Source of the DNA: Bacteroidales bacterium | GTDB taxonomy: Bacteria; Bacteroidota; Bacteroidia; Bacteroidales; Bacteroidaceae | DNA: 27,703 nt | Assembly: GCA_004558535.1 (NCBI GenBank) | Contig: SFCP01000015.1 | Span: forward strand, 1-27,703 | Reading direction: 5' to 3' | In this document: positions 1 through 5,786 of the stretch, piece by piece | Layout of the letters: each line of letters opens with the position of its first letter | How positions within the stretch are numbered: the first letter of the stretch is position 1 | Made by a program: the position numbers and the translations under genes | Notes under the pieces: generated by a model | What the model was told of the DNA's origin: nothing | Database searches by the model: none | What the model saw: the letters and a program-made list of their open reading frames with translations, nothing else

Positions 1-262
1 GGAGATATGACTTTTAGGTCATTTGTTCCGACACCGCTTTCAGAAATACTGAGGAATACTACTATATGATACAAGTGAGAACACAACAGGTGATATAGAC
101 GCTTGGATGCATTTCTTTGTGCCTGTGTTAGAAAATGCAATGAGACCAACGCCGAAAAGTTGAGAAAAACAACAAGCTTAAAAATTGACTTCTTGACACG
201 ACTAATCTATGTCAAATTACATCCGAAAAGATATAATTTGTTGAGATTGGTCGTCTTTTATA
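1..262. other. AT-rich region upstream of the hip locus, no gene recognised
   Basis: No coding sequence can be supported here. Frame 1 is open from the window edge to a stop at 67-69 and could be the last 22 codons of an upstream gene, but the peptide is not recognisable. A TTG-initiated open stretch from 103 gives a cysteine/arginine-rich peptide with no family resemblance. The base composition is clearly more AT-rich than the rest of the window. A 10-bp inverted repeat links 214-223 (AAATTACATC) with 271-280, and a 6-bp inverted pair (TTGACA at 193-198, TGTCAA at 210-215) lies nearby. Confidence 0.4.
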
Positions 263-284
263 TTCGAAATGATGTAATTTCGAA
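263..284. promoter_or_regulatory. Perfect 8-bp palindrome, likely HipB operator
   Basis: The arms TTCGAAAT (263-270) and ATTTCGAA (277-284) are perfect reverse complements around a 6-bp spacer. The site ends 9 bp before a TAnnTTTG promoter box and about 70 bp before the hipB start codon. HipB-family repressors bind inverted repeats at their own promoter, so an autoregulatory operator is the natural reading. Binding is an inference, and the HipB encoded here is shortened and may no longer bind. Confidence 0.55.
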
Positions 285-293
285 GTTTAGTAG

Positions 294-301
294 TAATTTT
301 G
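294..301 (+). promoter_or_regulatory. Putative -7 box of the hip operon promoter
   Basis: TAATTTTG fits the Bacteroidota -7 consensus TAnnTTTG. It lies 56 bp ahead of the preferred hipB ATG and directly after the palindrome. No convincing TTTG -33 box is visible at the expected distance; that position is occupied by the palindrome. Repressor binding there would therefore block polymerase. Confidence 0.45.
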
Positions 302-356
302 CATCCGAAAGGATATAATATTGCATTACTTACTATACCCCCAAAGCAAAATTTCT

Positions 357-503
357 ATGGAAAGAACGCAATTGTCACAGACGGTTAAGGGGCTCCGCAA
401 GGAGTTCGGCATGACGCAGGAGGAACTCGCCATGAAGTCGGGCGTGGGCCTTAACTTCGTGCGCAATCTTGAGGTGGCAGCACCACGATTTAACGAGGGA
501 TAA
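357..503 (+). CDS. Short HipB-like XRE-family antitoxin/repressor, C-terminally truncated
   Basis: This encodes a small helix-turn-helix protein of the HipB/XRE type, expected to repress its own operon and help neutralise the downstream kinase. The ATG at 357 is preferred over the in-frame TTG at 321, because homologous proteins begin near MERTQLSQ. The 48 residues show helix 1 (about 6-18), helix 2 with TQEELAMKSG (20-29) and the recognition helix GLNFVRNLE (31-39). The sequence then ends nine residues later. The usual helices 4-5, which family members place after the LE motif and use for packing and dimerisation, are absent. The stop lies 5 bp before the next gene, a normal spacing, so an internal deletion joining N- and C-terminal coding sequence is plausible. 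Family assignment is good; function is doubtful. Confidence 0.72.
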   Translation: MERTQLSQTVKGLRKEFGMTQEELAMKSGVGLNFVRNLEVAAPRFNEG

Positions 504-508
504 TCATT

Positions 509-835
509 ATGCGACAAGCCAAGATATACAGAAAAGAAACGTTGGCAGGTGTGCTGACGGAAGACGGGGGCAACTATACGTTCATCTACGATAATGCCTA
601 CCTCGCCTCCCCATCGCCAGTAGCCATTTCTCTCACCCTTCCATTACAGAAGGAGGCATACAGAAGTCCTGTATTGTTTCCCTTTTTCGACGGATTGATT
701 CCCGAGGGGTGGTTGCTTGATGTTGCCTTGCGCAATACGGACATCAGCGTGCTTGACCGAATGTCGCTTCTGTTGTTGTGTTGCAAGGAGTGCATTGGCA
801 GCGTGAGTGTACAGGAAGTAAATGGTACTTTGTAA
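509..835 (+). CDS. HipA N-terminal-domain protein, HipS-like
   Basis: This 108-residue protein matches the N-subdomain 1 (Couple_hipA) family that in classical HipA is fused in front of the kinase. Diagnostic segments are VAISLTLPLQ (about 46-55), LFPFFDGLIPEGWLL (64-78) and DRMSLLLLCCKECIGSVSV near the end. In the tripartite HipBST systems known from E. coli O127, the equivalent small protein HipS acts as the antitoxin of the separate kinase HipT. The order and sizes here are the same, so an antitoxin role is inferred. The ATG is 5 bp after the hipB stop and the kinase gene starts 14 bp after this stop, which indicates one transcript. A 10-bp direct repeat (GTAAATGGTA at 818-827 and 832-841) straddles the stop codon. 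Confidence 0.8.
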   Translation: MRQAKIYRKETLAGVLTEDGGNYTFIYDNAYLASPSPVAISLTLPLQKEAYRSPVLFPFFDGLIPEGWLLDVALRNTDISVLDRMSLLLLCCKECIGSVSVQEVNGTL

Positions 836-849
836 ATGGTAAATTGTCA

Positions 850-1764
850 ATGAATAGGTGTTTATATTGTTATAAGGAGTTGGGGGAAGGTCATAAGGAC
901 TTTCATCCTAACTGTGCCCGTAAGTTCTTCGGTACTGCGGATGCGCCATTGCTGGAGTATAGGCGAGAAGATCTCGATGCGCTGGCTGCACAGGTAATAC
1001 AAGCGCAAACGTCTCTTACAGGAGTTCAGCCAAAGCTGTCATTGAATCTTCATAAGCATGATGGCTCTAACCGACTCACCATCGTAGGACTTTGGGGAGA
1101 TTTCATCTTCAAACCACAAACCGATACTTATCCGGAACTGCCCGAGAACGAAGACCTCACAATGCACATGGCAGAGGTTGCACGCATAAAGGTGGTACCG
1201 CACTCGCTTATCCGACTGGCAGATAGTACCCTCGGCTACATCACACACCGCATCGACCGCACGAAGAAAGGTGAGAAGATTGACATGGAGGACCTATGCC
1301 AACTGACGCTTCATCCCACGGAGTACAAATACAAGAGTTCGTGCGAACAGATTGCCAAGACGATTGTCGCTTATAGTTCTATGCCTAAGCTTGACCTCGT
1401 GAATTTCATGCAGGTTTTGCTATTCTCCTTCATCACCGGCAACAACGACATGCACCTAAAGAACTTCTCGCTTTACCGTCCGAAGAAACTTTATCAGTTG
1501 ACTCCGGCTTACGACCTGCTGAATGTTGCCATCGTTAACCCGAAAGACAAGGAAGAGTTAGCATTAGCGCTGAATGGAAAGAAGTCACGTCTGAAACTTT
1601 CCGATTTCCTCAAAGCTTCAGCTACGATGGGCATAGAGGAAAACGTAACAATGCAGTTGATTGCAAGTATGAAGAACGCTCTCCCTGCATGGGTGGAACT
1701 GATAAACAATTCGTTCCTCAGCAAAGATATGAAAGAAGCATACTTGGAACTTATCGACAATTGA
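850..1764 (+). CDS. HipA-like Ser/Thr kinase toxin, HipT-like, with N-terminal Cys/His knuckle
   Basis: This 304-residue HipA C-terminal-domain kinase lacks the N-terminal HipA subdomain, which is encoded by the preceding gene. HipA/HipT kinases phosphorylate aminoacyl-tRNA synthetases (GltX, TrpS) and so stop translation. Visible elements are the glycine-rich loop SLTGVQPKLS (55-64), the ATP-anchoring Lys88 in FIFKP, the catalytic loop TGNNDMHLKN (196-205) with Asp200 and Asn205, and the metal-binding Asp222 in AYDLL. Ser55 and Thr57 sit where HipT has its two autophosphorylated serines. The N-terminus carries C4-x2-C7 and H19-x2-C22, a possible zinc knuckle. The ATG at 850 is chosen because MNRCLYCY is the usual start of Bacteroidota homologues; the frame is open 24 codons further upstream. 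All catalytic residues are present, so the kinase is probably active. The substrate is unknown. Confidence 0.85.
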   Translation: MNRCLYCYKELGEGHKDFHPNCARKFFGTADAPLLEYRREDLDALAAQVIQAQTSLTGVQPKLSLNLHKHDGSNRLTIVGLWGDFIFKPQTDTYPELPENEDLTMHMAEVARIKVVPHSLIRLADSTLGYITHRIDRTKKGEKIDMEDLCQLTLHPTEYKYKSSCEQIAKTIVAYSSMPKLDLVNFMQVLLFSFITGNNDMHLKNFSLYRPKKLYQLTPAYDLLNVAIVNPKDKEELALALNGKKSRLKLSDFLKASATMGIEENVTMQLIASMKNALPAWVELINNSFLSKDMKEAYLELIDN

Positions 1765-1778
1765 GGGGCGTCTTGTTC

Positions 1779-1922
1779 TTAACCCAAGTTTGACATTCAC
1801 CTTTCGGCGAAGCTCCTGTGTACTACAATTCAGTTTCGCAGGATACCATTACTGATATACAGATAGTTAGTTCTACCCCCCAAATAGTTGAAAACTTTCT
1901 TATGGCATCAAACTCGGGTTAA
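1779..1922. mobile_element. Putative 144-bp MITE-like element or IS remnant
   Basis: Fifteen-base ends, TTAACCCAAGTTTGA at 1779-1793 and its inverted counterpart at 1908-1922, differ at one position. They enclose about 114 bp without a coding sequence. No clear target-site duplication is visible. The element starts 15 bp behind the HipT-like stop codon. It could be a non-autonomous transposable element, the fused ends of a deleted insertion sequence, or a long hairpin. Confidence 0.45.
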
Positions 1923-1939
1923 TACTTGACTATAGAGCG

Positions 1940-2075
1940 GCTGTCCGGTAAAATGACTATCTTTGCTCATGGCTATATATTTATTTCTCACAAACAAAGA
2001 GAACCAAAAGGGTTGATACCTCGCGAGAAGTGTCAGCCCTAATTTATTTTCTTTGCAAAAGTTTTACCGGACAGC
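1940..2075. mobile_element. Putative 136-bp MITE with perfect 14-bp terminal inverted repeats
   Basis: GCTGTCCGGTAAAA (1940-1953) is repeated in perfect inverted orientation at 2062-2075. The interior has no open frame of note but holds an imperfect palindrome at 2010-2039. Length, perfect ends and lack of a transposase fit a miniature inverted-repeat element mobilised in trans. No unambiguous target-site duplication is visible. It lies 17 bp beyond the preceding inverted-repeat element. Confidence 0.55.
2010..2055 (+). terminator. Terminator-like hairpin inside the 136-bp element
   Basis: Bases 2010-2019 pair with 2030-2039 (eight Watson-Crick and two G-U pairs) and continue through one mismatch into the CTCGCGAG centre. 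The plus strand then continues as a T-rich run (2040-2055). It could end the hip transcript, about 250 bp after the kinase stop, or simply be part of the mobile element. Confidence 0.45.
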
Positions 2076-2268
2076 AATAATTTCTATTATCTGCTAAACT
2101 GTGTTCCCATTGTTTGACCTGGCATTGCCAAGAACCTGCGCTAACTCACTCACTTGCAATCCAAATCACGTCCAAATCATGATGTACGAATACCCAAAAT
2201 TTTTCCAAATCTTTTTCGTTCATTCTGCTCATTTTCCGTGTCGAAATGCGCGAACCTCCATTTACGAA
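2076..2268. other. Intergenic tail between the inverted-repeat elements and the ppdK hairpin
   Basis: Nothing beyond AT-rich sequence is seen here. The open frames crossing it are accidental or shadow ppdK on the other strand. Confidence 0.4.
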
Positions 2269-2310
2269 GTTAGGCGGAAGCCCCTTTGTTTTCGGGGCTT
2301 TCCGCCTAAC
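2269..2310 (-). terminator. Strong hairpin downstream of ppdK
   Basis: GTTAGGCGGAAGCCCC (2269-2284) pairs with 2294-2310 across a 9-base loop, with a single bulged base. It begins 24 bases after the ppdK stop on the minus strand. The stem is GC-rich and stable but lacks a following T-run. It may act as a terminator or an mRNA-stabilising 3' structure, possibly in both directions because the hip genes converge on it. Confidence 0.6.
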
Positions 2311-2334
2311 TCGCTTAGTTTCAAGTTTCGTCGT

Positions 2335-5011
2335 TTATTCTTCTACTGCTGCCTGCGCGGCTGCGAGACGTGCGATGGGCACGCGGAACGGAGAGCAGCT
2401 TACGTAGTTCAAGCCGACTTTGTGGCAGAACTTCACGGAGCTGGGTTCACCACCGTGTTCGCCGCAGATACCACACTTCAGGTCGGGACGGGCAGAGCGG
2501 CCTTTGTCTACAGCCATTTGGATGAGCTGACCTACGCCGTTCTGGTCGAGTACCGAAGCTTGCGATGTCATCACGGCTGTAACCGAAAGTCATCTGCGTC
2601 AAGTCGTTTGTACCGAAGCTGAAGTACTCAGCGCGGCTGGCAATGCGGTCTGCGGTCAGGGCTGCACGCGGAATTTCAATCATCGTACCTACCTTGAAGG
2701 GGATTTCCATGCCTTCCTCAGCAAAGAGGGCTGCAGCTTCGTCACGGATTACTTTCTCTTGTGCCTCGAACTCATACAGGATACCGGTGAGGGGTACCAT
2801 GATTTCGGGATGGGGATCGTAACCCTCGCGCTTCAGTTCAATGGCAGCACCGAGGATGGCGCGGGTTTGCATTTGTGTGATGCAGGGGTAGGTGTTACCT
2901 AGGCGGCAACCGCGGTGTCCCAACATAGGATTGTGCTCGCAGAGGCTCTCTACGCGCTGACGGATGTATTCAACAGTGACACCCATGGCAGCTGCCATTT
3001 CCTCCTGTCCCTTTTGATCGTGGGGTACAAATTCGTGGAGGGGCGGGTCAAGCAGACGTACGTTGACAGGATGTCCGTCCATGGCTTTGAAGATGCCCTT
3101 GAAGTCCTCCTTTTGGATGGGGAGCAACTTGGCCAATGCTTTCTTGCGGCCCTCGAGGTCCTCTGCCAAAATCATTTCGCGCATGGCAACAATCTTGTCG
3201 TTGTCGAAGAACATGTGCTCTGTGCGGCAGAGACCGATACCTACAGCACCAAAGCTACGAGCTACTTCAGCATCGTGGGGCGTGTCGGCGTTGGTGCGAA
3301 CCAACAGGCGGGTGTGTTTGGCGCAGAGGTCCATCAGTGCGGCAAAGTCGCCGGAGAGTTCGGCAGCCTGGGTGCGGATTTCGCCTTTGTAGACACGGCC
3401 GTTGGAGCCGTTGAGCGAGATGTAGTCACCCTCGTGAAGTACTACGCCGTCGATCTCTACAGTCTTGGACTTGTAGTCTACGTTGATAGCACCGGCACCG
3501 CTGACGCAGCACTTGCCCATACCGCGGGCTACAACGGCTGCATGACTGGTCATACCGCCACGTGCCGTGAGGATACCTTCAGCTTCGGCCATACCGGCGA
3601 GGTCTTCGGGAGAAGTCTCGATGCGGACCATGACAACCTTGTGGCCGTCAGCGTGCCATTTCACAGCATCTTCGGCGAAGAATACGATTTGGCCACAGGC
3701 AGCACCCGGACTTGCGGGAAGACCGCGGGTCAGTTCCTTGGCACCTGCCAGAGCTTCCTTCTTGAATACGGGGTGGAGAAGTTCGTCGAGTTTGTTGGGT
3801 TCGCAGCGCAGGATGGCAGTCTTTTCGTCAATCATGCCTTGACGAACCAGATCCATGGCGATTTTAACCATGGCAGCACCGGTGCGCTTACCATTACGGG
3901 TTTGCAGGAACCACAGTTTGCCCTCCTGTACGGTGAACTCCATGTCCTGCATGTCGCGGTAGTGCTCTTCCAGCTTCGTCTGGATGGCGTCAAGCTGTGC
4001 ATAGATTTCGGGCATGGCTTCTTCCATCGAGGGGTACTGTGCCTTGCGCACTTCCTCGCTGATGCCTTGCAGTTCTGCCCAGCGGCGGCTGCCTTCGAGG
4101 GTGATTTGTTGCGGTGTGCGGATACCGGCCACTACGTCTTCGCCCTGTGCATTTACGAGCCATTCACCGTTGAAGATGTCTTCGCCGGTAGCAGCATCGC
4201 GGCTGAAGCAAACGCCTGTTGCCGAGGTGTTGCCCATGTTACCGAATACCATGGCCATGACGGTAACGGCCGTACCCCATTCAGCGGGGATGCCTTCCAT
4301 CTTGCGGTACAGGATGGCGCGTTCGTTCATCCAGCTGTCAAATACGGCGCAGATAGCTCCCCAAAGCTGTTCCATGGGATCGGTGGGGAATGCCTTGCCG
4401 GTTTGCTTCTGGATAGCTTCCTTGAACAGGACTACGAGTTTTTTCAAATCCTCTACGTCCAGCTCGTTGTCCAGCTTCACACCTTTTTCTTCTTTCACCT
4501 GTTCGATGATAGCTTCAAAGGGATCGATGTCATCCTTGTTGGTGGGCTTCATGCCGAGCACCACGTCACCATACATCTGTACGAAGCGACGATAGGCGTC
4601 ATAGGCGAAGCGGGGGTTGTTGGTCTTGCGGGCCAAACCCTCTACTACTTCATCGTTAAGACCCAGGTTCAGGATGGTATCCATCATACCGGGCATAGAG
4701 GCGCGTGCACCGGAGCGAACGGACAGCAGCAGGGGATTTTCTACGTCGCCGAACTTTGAGGACATGAGTTCCTCTACTTGTTGCAATGCTTTTTGCACAT
4801 CGGCTTTGAGCATTTCCACTACTTCCTGCTTACCGATTTTATAATAATCGTTGCAAGTGTCAGTCGTAATGGTAAAACCCGGAGGCACAGGCACTCCTAT
4901 GAGGTTCATTTCGGCAAGGTTGGCACCCTTGCCACCCAATTCATTACGCATATCGGCGCGGCCTTCAGCGCGGCCGGCACCAAATGTGTACACTCGTTTT
5001 TGGTTTCCCAT
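2335..5011 (-). pseudogene. ppdK: Pyruvate, phosphate dikinase, frame-disrupted near the 3' end
   Basis: PPDK interconverts pyruvate + ATP + Pi and PEP + AMP + PPi in the cytoplasm. Residues 1-~360 form the ATP-grasp domain, and the swivelling phosphohistidine domain holds His490 in GGMTSHAAVVARG. The C-terminal PEP-binding barrel includes GLCRTEHMFF and SFGTNDLTQM. The frame from ATG 5011 is normal up to Phe819 (codon 2557-2555). It then shifts and stops at 2447 after about 35 unrelated residues. The true continuation (VLDQNGVG... CGICGEHGG ... AAAQAAVEE) is in another frame from 2553 to 2335. Compared with homologues about 16 residues are missing and the join is out of frame by one base. 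The catalytic cysteine of CGEHGG (codon near 2466-2464) is therefore not translated in frame. An intact version would be about 907 residues. It may be a real pseudogene or an assembly error. Confidence 0.9.
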
Positions 5012-5055
5012 AGCTTAATTACTATTTTGAAATTTGATATTTTTGAAGTATGCCG

Positions 5056-5086
5056 CAAAATTAAGAATTTTTTCCGTTGCTGCAAA
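5056..5086 (-). promoter_or_regulatory. Consensus Bacteroidota promoter of ppdK
   Basis: Read on the minus strand, a TTTG -33 box (5086-5083) is followed after exactly 19 bases by TAATTTTG (5063-5056), which matches TAnnTTTG. The -7 box lies 44 bp ahead of the ppdK ATG. Spacing and both boxes match the sigma-ABfr consensus, making this the best-supported promoter in the window. Confidence 0.7.
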
Positions 5087-5240
5087 AGGAATGCCGTTTT
5101 TTTGAGGCGTGAACTTTCATTCTTTTGCCGGGCCTCGGGTTGGGGCTAACCTGTACGCCATGCTTGCCTCTTCCTGTGTTGGGACTTTGCTGCCGGTGGG
5201 CCAGGGGTTGTATTTGTGAAACGAAAATGGAGGGCGTACT

Positions 5241-5260
5241 TGTGCGCGTACGTGTGCGTA
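5241..5260. other. 20-bp alternating purine-pyrimidine tract
   Basis: TGTGCGCGTACGTGTGCGTA alternates strictly for 20 bases, the pattern that favours left-handed Z-DNA under negative supercoiling. A similar 23-base tract lies at 5711-5733. The pattern is seen directly; any structural role is inference. Confidence 0.5.
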
Positions 5261-5384
5261 TTACGTGTTTATTTGCCGCTTTTTCCTGCAAACTATACAC
5301 CCGGGGTGCATAAGCCATTCATATTTAGCGGTCTGCGGGTGAAGGGTTGAGGGAAGAAACTCCTGTGAAGCCGGTGGAAGGAGG

Positions 5385-5419
5385 AATTTTTCGGTACAAA
5401 ACTGCCGTACCGAAATATT
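5385..5419. repeat. 13-bp inverted repeat (hairpin)
   Basis: The arms 5385-5397 (AATTTTTCGGTAC) and 5407-5419 (GTACCGAAATATT) pair with one mismatch around a 9-base loop. The inner 8 bp are perfect. It could be a transcription-ending hairpin or a protein-binding palindrome. There is no adjacent gene to which it clearly belongs. Confidence 0.5.
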
Positions 5420-5476
5420 TTCTCCCCAAATAGCTTGCAAACGGTTTACATAAAGCGTGCACAGAAATCGCTGTTC

Positions 5477-5569
5477 GGTGAAGGGTGGTGAGGGTGGTGA
5501 GGGTGGTGAAGGGTGGTGAGGGTGGTGAGGGTGGTGAGGGTGGTGAGGGTGGTGAAGGGTGGTGAGGGT
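5477..5569 (+). repeat. G-rich minisatellite, ten units of GGTGAGGGT / GGTGAAGGGT
   Basis: Ten consecutive units follow each other without gaps: seven of 9 bp (GGTGAGGGT) and three of 10 bp (GGTGAAGGGT, at 5477, 5505 and 5551). A degenerate eleventh unit begins at 5570. The mixed 9/10-bp unit length rules out a coding repeat in one frame. Recurrent GGG and GG runs on the plus strand could form G-quadruplexes. Copy number is likely to vary between strains. Confidence 0.85.
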
Positions 5570-5602
5570 GGTGAATAGTTTGTGAAGGGTTTGTGAACAG
5601 TT

Positions 5603-5633
5603 GGTGTATAGTTTTAGAGGTCAACTATACACC
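5603..5633. repeat. 11-bp perfect inverted repeat of the core motif
   Basis: GGTGTATAGTT (5603-5613) and AACTATACACC (5623-5633) form a perfect stem with a 9-base loop. The same motif occurs at 5291-5301 and, inverted, at 5669-5679, giving four copies in alternating orientation across 400 bp. Confidence 0.7.
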
Positions 5634-5710
5634 CGCAAGGTGTTGTTATTCAGTAGTATATATATTGTGGTGTATAGTTTGCGGAAAAATAGGGAGTAAA
5701 AAACGTGTAG

Positions 5711-5733
5711 GTGCGCGTGTGCGTGTATGCGCG
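5711..5733. other. 23-bp alternating purine-pyrimidine tract
   Basis: The bases alternate strictly purine-pyrimidine from 5711 to 5733 and are mainly GC/GT steps. Together with 5241-5260 it lies just outside the two ends of the 410-bp inverted-repeat element. The function is unknown. Confidence 0.5.
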
Positions 5734-5786
5734 AGAAAAACAGTTTCATTCCGCTCTTTTATAAGGCTTGGGAGTTGGGCAAAAAT

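Larger units (their letters stand above)
220..319 (+). repeat. 18-bp direct repeat pair upstream of hipB
   Basis: CATCCGAAAAGATATAAT at 220-237 recurs at 302-319 with one change (CATCCGAAAGGATATAAT), 82 bp apart. The copies flank the 263-284 palindrome and the promoter -7 box, so they bracket the control region of the hip genes. They could be additional repressor or host-factor sites, or a short duplication. The function is inferred from position only. Confidence 0.5.
5280..5689. mobile_element. Candidate 410-bp inverted-repeat-bounded element, no transposase
   Basis: The left end (5280-5301: TTTTTCC, one extra T, then GCAAACTATACACC) is matched in inverted orientation by the right end (5669-5689), a 21-base repeat interrupted by one inserted base. 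The interior holds a hairpin (5385-5419), a G-rich minisatellite (5477-5569) and a second inverted pair of the same core motif (5603-5613 and 5623-5633). No gene is present; the proline-rich peptide readable on the minus strand is an artefact of the minisatellite. It may be a nested MITE, a dispersed intergenic repeat or a structured non-coding RNA region. Confidence 0.4.

Noticed and set aside
1..69. Possible last 22 codons of an upstream gene in frame 1
   Set aside because: The peptide is too short and unrecognisable to call a gene at the window edge.
251..284. CarA glutaminase motif GICMGNQ (residues 251-257 of CarA) as a lost catalytic residue
   Set aside because: The catalytic Cys, His and Glu are all present; the Asn replaces a non-triad His and is a variant I associate with Bacteroidota CarA. 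Numbers here are CarA residues extended to the neighbouring HRSHNQP segment, not bases.
103..318. 71-residue open frame upstream of hipB
   Set aside because: It has a TTG start, a composition unlike a real protein, no recognisable family, and it runs through the palindrome and promoter of the hip operon.
2101..2622. 173-residue plus-strand open frame
   Set aside because: It spans the intergenic hairpin and the antisense of the ppdK 3' end; no family resemblance.
2915..4759. 614-residue plus-strand open frame antisense to ppdK
   Set aside because: It is a GC-driven shadow of the ppdK reading frame; the minus-strand protein is unmistakable PPDK.
5325..5624. Proline-rich peptide on the minus strand of the ppdK-dnaG gap
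   Set aside because: The Pro/Ser/Thr/Leu repeats are simply the translated G-rich minisatellite, and the mixed 9/10-bp units break any coding periodicity.
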